DNA of 64,000 nucleotides from Arthrobacter sp. Lineage in GTDB: Bacteria > Actinomycetota > Actinomycetes > Actinomycetales > Micrococcaceae. The stretch spans positions 62,001 through 126,000 of the forward strand of contig NZ_JAPSHJ010000008.1 in the NCBI RefSeq assembly GCF_031179985.1, read 5' to 3'. A program made the position numbers and the translations under genes. The notes beneath the pieces were generated by a model. It saw only the letters and a list, made by a program, of their open reading frames with translations, was not told the origin of the DNA and ran no database searches. This document shows positions 57,930 through 64,000 of the stretch, in pieces; within the stretch, counting starts at the first letter, position 1, and every line of letters begins with the position of its first letter.

Positions 57930-59495
57930 ATGTCACGGCAACTCTCCTATGAACCGGGACTCATTTCCGGGCAAAAAGGGCGCCGGTCCTCAGAGCTGCA
58001 GGGAGCTCCGGCGTCATCCAACGGGAGCCCATCATCGCGCCCTTGGCTCAGCCCTGTGGCAGTGGGGGTCACAGCTTTCCTCGTGGCCTTCGTTGGCTCA
58101 TGGATTCCCTCATTTTGGAACGATGAGATTGCCACAGTTTCATCAGCGGGGCGTTCGCCTGCCGATCTGTTTACACTGCTCCAGTCCGTTGACGCTGTCC
58201 ATGGAACCTACTACCTCTTCATGCATGCGTGGACCTCCGTCTTCGGGTTCTCAGAGGTGGCCCTTCGTACGCCATCGGCCATCGCGGTAGGCCTGGCCTG
58301 CGCGGGAACTGTTCTTATCGGACGCCGTCTTGGATCAGAAAGCATTGGCATCGCCAGCGGCCTGGTCTTGGCGGTGCTGCCACGAATGGTGTGGTCGGGA
58401 ACCGAAGCACGGCAGTATGCAATCTCTGCCTTACTGGCGGTGGTGCTCACTCTCCTGCTGATCCGGGCGTGGGAATCGAACCGCAGCATCGACTGGATCC
58501 TTTACGGAGCGTGCGCTGCTCTGGGGATATTCGTTTTTATGTTCTCTGCCCTCGCGGTGACATCTCATGCTGTGGCGGCACTCATCCTGCGCAAACGGAT
58601 CCTTGGAACACTCATCACGTCAGCAGGAATCGGCCTTCTGGTGCTTCCTTTCATGCTGTTCGCTTTGACGCAAAAGGCACAGGTTGACTGGATCCAGAAC
58701 CGATCGTTCCTGCAGAACCTCAGCGCTGCAGCCGTTAAACAGTTCTTCTATGGGGACGACCGGCCCACCGGAAACCTGCCTCCCACGTGGGTTCTCGCGG
58801 CAGTTGGGCTGCTGGGGTTGGCGCAACTTGTCCTGGTCATCCTCGGCATTGTCGGCATGGCGCGAGGTGACCGGAACAGCAGGCTGCGGACGCTCCTGGT
58901 GTTGTGCCTTACAACAGTGATCCTGCCCGTGACGGTTCTCCTGATGGTCAGCCTGATTGCCCAGCCTGTCTACGTGGCCCGGTACCTGACTTTCACAGCT
59001 CCCGCCTTTGCGCTCCTCGTCGGACTCGGCCTGGACACCGTCAGGCGTAATCAACGCCGGCTGCTGCCCGTTGCCATTGCGATTGTTCTCGGCGCAAGCC
59101 TCGTTCCGCAGCTGACCCTGAAAAGCGTCTTGAATGAACCACAGGATACTGAACGCGATATTGCAGCGATCATCGGCGATGAGACGCAGGGACCGGCTTC
59201 TGTCGTTTATGAGCGGCCGGAGCTGCGGGATGTCTCCATTGCTTACCCTTCAGCGTTCAGGTCGCTGCAAGACTTGTCCTTGGATGCTTCTCCAGGGGAG
59301 TCAGGCACGCTTTGGGGTACCAACAAGGAAGTTACCACCGCTGCACTGTCGGGGCGCGGCCGCGTGTGGTTCGTCGGCGCCGGAGGTGGCTCCGTTCCTG
59401 ATTTCAGGGCATTCACTCACGCCGGATGCTCGTCCACGGAGGTAAAGAACTCCCAACGCATGCTGCTGCTTTCCTTCAGCTGCCCGGCACGGTAA
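57930..59495 (+). CDS. GT39/ArnT-like polytopic glycosyltransferase
   Basis: A 521-residue GT-C membrane protein with about ten helices. The first loop has SFWNDEIATVSSAGRSPADLFTLLQSVDAVHGTYYLFMHAWTSVFG, where the Asp-Glu pair is the expected catalytic motif of GT39 protein O-mannosyltransferase and ArnT-like enzymes; MVWSGTEARQYAISALLAVV follows. AGGGGG lies 7 bases before the ATG. Divergent from the GT87 gene 66 bases away, so the two probably build the same envelope glycan using polyprenyl-phosphate sugars. Confidence 0.85.
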   Translation: MSRQLSYEPGLISGQKGRRSSELQGAPASSNGSPSSRPWLSPVAVGVTAFLVAFVGSWIPSFWNDEIATVSSAGRSPADLFTLLQSVDAVHGTYYLFMHAWTSVFGFSEVALRTPSAIAVGLACAGTVLIGRRLGSESIGIASGLVLAVLPRMVWSGTEARQYAISALLAVVLTLLLIRAWESNRSIDWILYGACAALGIFVFMFSALAVTSHAVAALILRKRILGTLITSAGIGLLVLPFMLFALTQKAQVDWIQNRSFLQNLSAAAVKQFFYGDDRPTGNLPPTWVLAAVGLLGLAQLVLVILGIVGMARGDRNSRLRTLLVLCLTTVILPVTVLLMVSLIAQPVYVARYLTFTAPAFALLVGLGLDTVRRNQRRLLPVAIAIVLGASLVPQLTLKSVLNEPQDTERDIAAIIGDETQGPASVVYERPELRDVSIAYPSAFRSLQDLSLDASPGESGTLWGTNKEVTTAALSGRGRVWFVGAGGGSVPDFRAFTHAGCSSTEVKNSQRMLLLSFSCPAR

Positions 59496-59537
59496 ACCGG
59501 CACGCTCGCCAACGGGCAGGCGGGCTAAACGGCAGAG

Positions 59538-59630
59538 TTAGCCGCGCTGCGCCACGACCAAGACGTTAAACGGGGGGAGCCCACGCGTTGCCGCGTGGGC
59601 TCCTGGCGGATTGGCTCCGATGTGAATCAT
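59538..59630 (-). CDS. tiny gene C, 30-residue peptide
   Basis: ATG at 59630 with AAGGAGG ending 5-6 bases upstream, and a TAA at 59540-59538. The peptide is MIHIGANPPGAHAATRGLPP followed by FNVLVVAQRG. Its GANPPGAHAATR part recalls ANPASAAHARLR of tiny gene A. A perfect 12-base-pair hairpin with a 4-base loop (59576-59603) lies inside the coding part, which is odd for a gene; it may be the terminator of the convergent glycosyltransferase gene or of this locus. Real translation is likely from the ribosome binding site alone; function unknown. Confidence 0.45.
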   Translation of the reverse strand: MIHIGANPPGAHAATRGLPPFNVLVVAQRG

Positions 59631-59707
59631 CAGATCCTCCTTCAATGGGGTGATCCGTTGTGCTCCTGACAGTTGTACTGCGGGTGGTCCGTACCGGCAT
59701 CATCGGT

Positions 59708-59848
59708 TCAGCGGTTCACGTGCATCATGTACATAGCCATCAGGACAACTTCCCTGTTCTCGTCGAGCTGGTCGCCGTTGAACTGAGTCCCTTCCTTCTG
59801 CAGCGGAATGCCGATCATCGAGAAGAATTCCTCGAATAATTTGGTCAT
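59708..59848 (-). CDS. tiny gene B, 46-residue peptide
   Basis: ATG at 59848, preceded by GAGGAGGTGA, which matches the full 16S rRNA tail, at 7-8 bases. It encodes 46 residues beginning MTKLFEEFFSMIGIPLQKEG and ending NREVVLMAMYMMHVNR; the first part is an amphipathic helix, the last very Met rich. No Cys, no transport motif, no known family. Codon use is coding-like. It lies 77 bases upstream of tiny gene C on the same strand. Possible secreted or membrane-active peptide, leader peptide or small regulator. Confidence 0.6.
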   Translation of the reverse strand: MTKLFEEFFSMIGIPLQKEGTQFNGDQLDENREVVLMAMYMMHVNR

Positions 59849-60168
59849 GTAGGTCACCTCCTCTCATTTACTCGAAAGTGAAGTCCCGACCGGACTGGCC
59901 GATACTTGATTTTGGGCGCACCAATTAGAGCCTCTTAATTCACAAAGGAATTGGCCGCAATTGGGCAAAGAAATGCCCGATAGGGCAAGTAATTGCAAAG
60001 TGGGAAACTACCCGTGGAATATGGATGCGAAAGACCCAGTGGAAGCTGGTTCCGATTCAGGAGGAATTGCGCATCCGCTTAAAACCGAGGGGTGGAGACG
60101 CTGCTACCGGGCATCCCCAAAAGAAGTAGGGGATCTATCAAGGTCCGGGCCACTGGGGCCAACGGACA
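59849..60168. other. spacer between tiny genes B and A
   Basis: About 320 bases without a supported gene. It is AT-richer than its surroundings and holds short repeats: GGGCA-AAGAAA-TGCCC (59963-59978), two CAATTG-type boxes around 59948-59962, and on the minus strand TTGCGG, 17 bases, TAAGAG, a possible promoter for tiny gene B. A frame on the plus strand (59961-60251) has no ribosome binding site and unusual composition, and I leave it out. Confidence 0.4.
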
Positions 60169-60264
60169 CTAGGAGACAGTCACTCCCGTGCGAAGGCGGG
60201 CGTGGGCAGCAGAGGCGGGGTTCGCGGCGACGGTCATCTTCCATCCGCTAGTCAAAGTAATCAT
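60169..60264 (-). CDS. tiny gene A, 31-residue peptide
   Basis: ATG at 60264 with AAAGGAGG 8 bases upstream and a TAG at 60171-60169. The peptide is MITLTSGWKMTVAANPASAA followed by HARLRTGVTVS. Like gene C it starts MI and has ANP followed by AHA and an Arg. It follows an AT-rich region with a promoter-like TTGACG inside a palindrome (60435-60446). First of three tiny genes on this strand. Function unknown. Confidence 0.5.
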   Translation of the reverse strand: MITLTSGWKMTVAANPASAAHARLRTGVTVS

Positions 60265-60422
60265 TGTCCCAACCTCCTTTTCTGCTGTGCCGTAGCTCCA
60301 ACCGACTTCGTCGGGCTGCGCGCGCCTTGACCCTGGCAAGACGCACTGGGGCCATAAATAAAATTACACTAAAGACAGATCATTTGACCAGCCGAATTAC
60401 AGACTTCTCTAAAGTTATTCTG

Positions 60423-60446
60423 CAATTCACGCAATTGACCCGTCAA
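60423..60446 (-). promoter_or_regulatory. palindromes over a -35-like box before the tiny genes
   Basis: TTGAC-CC-GTCAA (60435-60446) and CAATT-CACGC-AATTG (60423-60437) are perfect, overlapping dyads. Read on the minus strand they give TTGACG, 18 bases, CAGAAT (or AGAATA one base further), a candidate promoter about 140 bases upstream of tiny gene A. The spacer 60265-60465 is AT-rich and otherwise empty. Confidence 0.4.
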
Positions 60447-60465
60447 AGGGTTCGCACCCGACTGG

Positions 60466-61050
60466 TTAGAGGCCCCAGCGGACCACTGCGGGGGTCTTCT
60501 TGTCCCAGCCCAACGTGCAAACTTTTGCAGTGCCAAGGAGGAAGTGCCGGCCGTACTGGGCATCGAGTCCCAACCAGCGTGCCGTCAGGATCCTGGAGAA
60601 GTGTCCGTGGGCCACAATGAGTACGTTGTCAAGGCCGGACTCCAGTACCCGGGCTACGATCTTGTCCGCACGGGCAGCTACCTGATCCAGTGTTTCCCCG
60701 TTGGGAACTCCGTGAGTCCAGATCAGGTAGTCCGGGTTGTCCTTGCGGATGAGGTCCGAACTGATTCCTTCGTAGTCCCCGTAATCCCATTCCACGGCCA
60801 GGGGTTCCTGCTTCGCGTCCGGAAAGCCGGCCAGTTCAGCCGTGCGGCGTGCCCGACGGAGGGGAGAAGTGAGGACCAGATCGAAGTCGACGCCGTCCAA
60901 CGCTTTCCGGGCCTCCACCGATTGCTGCTCGCCTTCAACGGTGAGAGGAAGATCTGTCAGCCCCGTGTACTGTCCGCTCTTGGACCATTCGGTCTCCCCA
61001 TGACGCATGATCCAAAGCTGGGGACGGGGAGTGTTGAATTCCATGTTCAC
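60466..61050 (-). CDS. histidine phosphatase family protein (phosphoglycerate-mutase-like)
   Basis: A 194-residue cytosolic phosphatase. LWIMRHGETEWSKSGQYTGLTDLPL carries the RHG motif with the phosphorylated His; VAHGHFSRIL supplies the second His; SPLRRARRTAE the Arg. The GTG at 61050 follows GAGGAG by 7 bases, directly after the pcnA stop, so the two are co-transcribed; ATG 61044 is the alternative. Substrate is open: the GpmB/CobC-like branch acts on many phosphomonoesters. Confidence 0.88.
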   Translation of the reverse strand: MNMEFNTPRPQLWIMRHGETEWSKSGQYTGLTDLPLTVEGEQQSVEARKALDGVDFDLVLTSPLRRARRTAELAGFPDAKQEPLAVEWDYGDYEGISSDLIRKDNPDYLIWTHGVPNGETLDQVAARADKIVARVLESGLDNVLIVAHGHFSRILTARWLGLDAQYGRHFLLGTAKVCTLGWDKKTPAVVRWGL

Positions 61051-62538
61051 TTAAGACTCCTCGGTTGGGACATGGTCGACGTCGGCGGGTACAGGGGCGA
61101 GAGCCTCCGGTTGAGCCTCCCACCACTTCCGCAATTTTTCCTCAGCTTCACCTTGATCCAACGGACCGTGCTCCATCCGCTCCTCCAGCAGGAACTTGTA
61201 GGCACGGCCCACCACCGGACCCGGCTTCAGGCCAAGGAGCGTCATGATCTGGCCACCGTCAAGGTCCGGGCGCACAGCTTCGAGGGATTCCTGTTCGCGC
61301 AGTGCGGCGATCCTGGCTTCGAGATCGTCGTAGGCGAAGGCAAGCCGCTCAGCCTTGCGCTGGTTCCGGGTGGTGACGTCCGAACGCGTTAGCTTGTGAA
61401 GCCGATCCAACAATGGACCGGCGTCTGTGACATAACGCCGCACCGCCGAGTCGCTCCAACCCGCATCTCCATAGCCGTAGAAGCGCATGTGCAGCTCCAC
61501 GAGCCGGGCCACGGCCTTGATGGTGTCGTTGTCAAAGCGCAGAGTCTTCATGCGTTTGGCGGTGAGCTTGGAACCCACCATGTCGTGATGCCGGAAGCTC
61601 ACCGCGCCGCCCGGTTCAAAACGGCGGGTAGCCGGCTTCCCGACGTCGTGCATCAGGGCCGCGAACCGCAGCACGAAGTCAGGACCCGGCACGGGCCCGT
61701 CAGGGCCGTCCTCCAAGGAAGCCGCCTGTTCAAGCACCTGGAGCGAATGCTGGTAAACATCCTTGTGCCGGTGATGCTCATCTGATTCGAGTCGAAGCGC
61801 CGACACTTCAGGGAGCACAAACTCCGCCAGGCCGGTCTCCACCAGCAGGTCCACCCCTACGCGCGGTTGCGCGCCACAAATCAGCTTGACAAGTTCGTCC
61901 CGGACGCGTTCTGCCGAAATGATGGTGATGCGCTCGGCCATCCTGGTCATCGCGAGGCGGACGTCGTCATGGACTGACACGCCGAGCTGGGAGGCAAAGC
62001 GTGCGGCACGCATCATCCGCAGCGGATCGTCAGAAAAGGACGTTTCAGGTGCGCCCGGGGTCGCCAGCAAGGAGGCATGAAGATCGCGGACGCCACCGAA
62101 GGGATCAACGAGTTCCAGGGCGGGAAGGCGGAGCGCCATGGCGTTGATGGTGAAATCGCGCCGCAGCAGATCGTCAGTCAGCGATGCGCCAAAGGCGACC
62201 ACAGGCTTCCGCGATTCGGGATCGTACGCCTCAGCGCGGTACGTGGTGATTTCTATCTGGAAGCCCGCTTTGCGCAATCCGATGGTTCCGAAAGCACGGC
62301 CGATTTCCCAGAAGTTGTCTGCCCACTTCCGGATCAGGGCGACGGTTTGATCCGGCGTCGCGTCAGTAGTGAAATCAAGGTCCGGCGAGGAACGGCCCAG
62401 GAACAGATCACGGACCGGGCCACCCACAAGGGAAAGTTCGTGACCTGCATCGACAAAGCGCTGGCCGAGCTCCAGGACCACCGGATCAACATTAAAATCA
62501 ACGGTGTGGGAGTCAGTCGTGTGATGTGCGTGCGCCAT
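61051..62538 (-). CDS. pcnA: CCA-adding tRNA nucleotidyltransferase with HD domain
   Basis: A 495-residue class II enzyme that adds or repairs the 3' CCA of tRNA. N-terminal nucleotidyltransferase: LSLVGGPVRDLFLG and SPDLDFTTDATPD (metal Asp pair), then LRRDFTINAMALRL and DPLRMMRAARFASQLG. The C-terminal HD domain (about 255-370) has HSLQVLEQAA and ALMHDVGKPATR, common in actinobacterial CCA enzymes. Known annotations use pcnA or cca. Located near murJ and a Nudix gene as in other Micrococcaceae. First gene of the pair with the histidine phosphatase. Confidence 0.95.
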   Translation of the reverse strand: MAHAHHTTDSHTVDFNVDPVVLELGQRFVDAGHELSLVGGPVRDLFLGRSSPDLDFTTDATPDQTVALIRKWADNFWEIGRAFGTIGLRKAGFQIEITTYRAEAYDPESRKPVVAFGASLTDDLLRRDFTINAMALRLPALELVDPFGGVRDLHASLLATPGAPETSFSDDPLRMMRAARFASQLGVSVHDDVRLAMTRMAERITIISAERVRDELVKLICGAQPRVGVDLLVETGLAEFVLPEVSALRLESDEHHRHKDVYQHSLQVLEQAASLEDGPDGPVPGPDFVLRFAALMHDVGKPATRRFEPGGAVSFRHHDMVGSKLTAKRMKTLRFDNDTIKAVARLVELHMRFYGYGDAGWSDSAVRRYVTDAGPLLDRLHKLTRSDVTTRNQRKAERLAFAYDDLEARIAALREQESLEAVRPDLDGGQIMTLLGLKPGPVVGRAYKFLLEERMEHGPLDQGEAEEKLRKWWEAQPEALAPVPADVDHVPTEES

Positions 62539-62732
62539 AGTTACTTAAGCTTGGCAGAAAATCTCCAGCATTCTTCATCGAAGTACTGAAACATACTGCG
62601 AAAGAGCAGGCACGGGAGCCCCATCAATTGGGTTTATTGAAAGTTTCAGGGTGCGGAGTCCGTCACATCCAGTCCACTTTCCTGTCATGTTCCGGTCATC
62701 ACCACGGGGCAAGAGTCGTTAGAGTGGACGTT

Positions 62733-63281
62733 ATGGCCCATCCCGTACCGAGCGCTCCCGGCAGGAGGACAAACCCACCGTTGCCATCGGCAATCGGTGC
62801 GCACGTCGCGCCCGCGCCGCACACGGCACCGGCCTCGCTGCCCACCGTCGAGGAAATCTCCGCGGGTGGAGTTGTGGTGGACACGTCCGACGGCGAACTA
62901 AAGGTTGCGATTATCGCCCGCCTGAACCGCGGCGGACGTCTTGAATGGTGCCTGCCGAAGGGTCACCCGGAGGGCAAGGAAAAGAACGAGGAAGCTGCTG
63001 TCCGCGAAATTGCCGAGGAAACCGGAATTGACGGGATCATTCTGGCGCCGTTGGGCAGCATTGATTACTGGTTCACGGTCAGCGGGCACCGGGTCCACAA
63101 AACGGTCCACCACTATCTCCTGAGGGCAACCGGGGGAGAGCTGACCATCGAAAACGATCCCGATAAGGAAGCCGTGGACGTCGCATGGGTCCCCATCACT
63201 GAGCTGGCCCGGAAGCTGTCCTTTCCCAACGAACGCCGTATTGCCGATCTCGCCAAAGAAGTCCTGCCGGAACATCTCTGA
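62733..63281 (+). CDS. Nudix hydrolase
   Basis: A 182-residue Nudix enzyme. The Nudix box is GHPEGKEKNEEAAVREIAEETG (written in two parts: GHPEGKEKNE and EAAVREIAEETG), complete for the metal-binding helix. A Pro-rich N-terminal stretch (about 1-40) precedes the domain. The ATG at 62733 lies exactly 7 bases after TAGAGT and has no ribosome binding site, so a leaderless mRNA is likely. Substrate unknown: a nucleoside diphosphate derivative. Divergent from pcnA and just upstream of murJ. Confidence 0.9.
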   Translation: MAHPVPSAPGRRTNPPLPSAIGAHVAPAPHTAPASLPTVEEISAGGVVVDTSDGELKVAIIARLNRGGRLEWCLPKGHPEGKEKNEEAAVREIAEETGIDGIILAPLGSIDYWFTVSGHRVHKTVHHYLLRATGGELTIENDPDKEAVDVAWVPITELARKLSFPNERRIADLAKEVLPEHL

Positions 63282-63342
63282 GAGCCCTGCGACTCATGCC
63301 ATTCACCCCCGCTGACAGGTGTACCCTCTTGCGAGTGAGACG

Positions 63343-64000
63343 ATGAAGGCAATGTCAGCAGCCAAACCAGAACCCGCCGAAGGCGGATCAGCCCACGCAG
63401 GAGAGGCCCGTTCCAGCGCCATCATGGCGGCTGGCACCTTGATCTCGCGCTTTTTGGGCTTCGGTAAGACGTGGATGCTTGCTTTCGCCCTGGGTCTGGG
63501 ATCCACGGTCAATGACACGTTCATCAACGCCAACAATCTGCCCAACCTCATCTTCCTCCTGGTGGCAGGCGGGGTGTTCAACGCGGTCCTGGTGCCGCAG
63601 ATCATCAAAGCGAGCAAGGCTCCGGACAGGGGAGCCGACTACATCAGCCGCCTGTTGACCCTGGCGGTTCTTGTCCTCCTCACTCTTACCCTCCTGGTGA
63701 CACTCTTCGCACCCCTTGTCATCGATCTGACCACGCAGAACTACTCCCCGGAACAGAAATCGCTGGCAATTTCCTTTGCCTTCTGGTGCCTGCCGCAAAT
63801 TTTCTTTTACGGGCTGTATGCACTCCTGACCCAGGTCCTGAATGCCAACGGGGCATTCGGCCCGGCCATGTGGGCTCCGATACTTAACAACGTCGTTGCG
63901 ATAGCCGGGCTCGGCATGTTCATCTGGATCCTCGGCCCGAATGTCACCAATCCGCACACCTTGGAAACCTGGGGACCGTTCCAGACGTTCCTGGTGGCGG
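63343..64000 (+). CDS. murJ: lipid II flippase MurJ (MviN), 3' end outside window
   Basis: The N-terminal 219 codons of a MurJ/MviN protein, which flips lipid II to the outer leaflet for peptidoglycan synthesis. After a cytosolic tail, SSAIMAAGTLISRFLGFGKTWMLAFALG is the first helix with the conserved SR-LGF motif; VNDTFINANNLPNLIFLLVAGGVFNAVLVPQII is helix 2-3. Actinobacterial homologues carry a long C-terminal kinase-like extension, not visible here. The ATG at 63343 or 63352 may be the start; 61 bases downstream of the Nudix gene on the same strand. Confidence 0.93.
   Translation, partial: MKAMSAAKPEPAEGGSAHAGEARSSAIMAAGTLISRFLGFGKTWMLAFALGLGSTVNDTFINANNLPNLIFLLVAGGVFNAVLVPQIIKASKAPDRGADYISRLLTLAVLVLLTLTLLVTLFAPLVIDLTTQNYSPEQKSLAISFAFWCLPQIFFYGLYALLTQVLNANGAFGPAMWAPILNNVVAIAGLGMFIWILGPNVTNPHTLETWGPFQTFLVA

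Noticed and set aside
59961..60251. 96-codon plus-strand frame overlapping tiny gene A
   Set aside because: No ribosome binding site, Arg/Gly/Ser-rich tail, and it runs opposite a short frame with a strong ribosome binding site.
59538..60264. RiPP biosynthetic cluster
   Set aside because: No radical SAM, lanthionine synthetase, YcaO, protease or ABC exporter gene is adjacent; the flanking genes are glycosyltransferase and phosphatase.

Overview
The window is high-GC DNA from an actinobacterium of the Arthrobacter / Pseudarthrobacter type (Micrococcaceae). I infer this from the order dnaB, rplI, rpsR, ssb, rpsF and then pcnA, Nudix, murJ, from the protein sequences (QsuD-like dehydrogenase, CsoR, MHS transporter, CGNR protein, CE1759-type FMN reductase) and from several probable leaderless starts. 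No rRNA, tRNA, CRISPR array, insertion sequence or prophage was seen. Dense coding, mixed strands and co-directional house-keeping genes suggest core chromosome, probably some tens of kb from oriC, which would lie to the right of murJ.

Region by region. 1-6 kb: quinate/shikimate catabolism, with a QsuD-like dehydrogenase, a QuiC-type 3-dehydroshikimate dehydratase fused to an HPPD-like domain, pcaH (cut by the window edge), an IclR regulator and a divergent MHS transporter; together they would import quinate or shikimate and convert it to protocatechuate for ring cleavage. 6-14 kb: LigC-type DNA ligase, a coupled LLM oxidoreductase and GH13 trehalose-synthase-like pair, a lipoprotein, a MoaD-like protein with a BNR-repeat protein, GNAT and UspA. 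14-18 kb: a candidate small RNA and a copper operon csoR-copZ-copA behind two CsoR-type boxes. 18-23 kb: orphan WXG100 protein, EamA exporter and CGNR regulator sharing an operator, MATE and DoxX. 23.6-28 kb: one giant secreted enzyme with a CE12 acetylesterase and a PL11 rhamnogalacturonan lyase, preceded by two LacI-type operator copies.

28-35 kb: dnaB, a 700-base spacer rich in DnaA boxes, two small L7/L12-CTD-like membrane proteins, and rpsF-ssb-rpsR-rplI with a hairpin that can hide the rpsF ribosome binding site. 35-41 kb: pheA, amino acid permease, M18 aminopeptidase and a Tat-exported intradiol dioxygenase-like lipoprotein. 41-45 kb: an ABC exporter with a NarL-type two-component system. 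45-54 kb: PAP2-diacylglycerol kinase fusion, second PAP2 protein, MFS with a DeoR/GlpR regulator, an ABC-F protein bracketed by a local repeat family, and a lipoprotein penicillin-binding protein. 54-64 kb: HxlR with a divergent NAD(P)-binding protein, a phytoene-desaturase-like oxidoreductase, two polytopic glycosyltransferases, a locus of three tiny genes with strong ribosome binding sites, a histidine phosphatase, pcnA, Nudix hydrolase and the start of murJ.

The points I would follow up first are the tiny-gene locus (59.5-60.5 kb), the DnaA-box cluster upstream of dnaB (29.8-30.3 kb), the candidate small RNA (14.4 kb), the fused rhamnogalacturonan enzyme with phased LacI sites, and the repeat family around the ABC-F gene.
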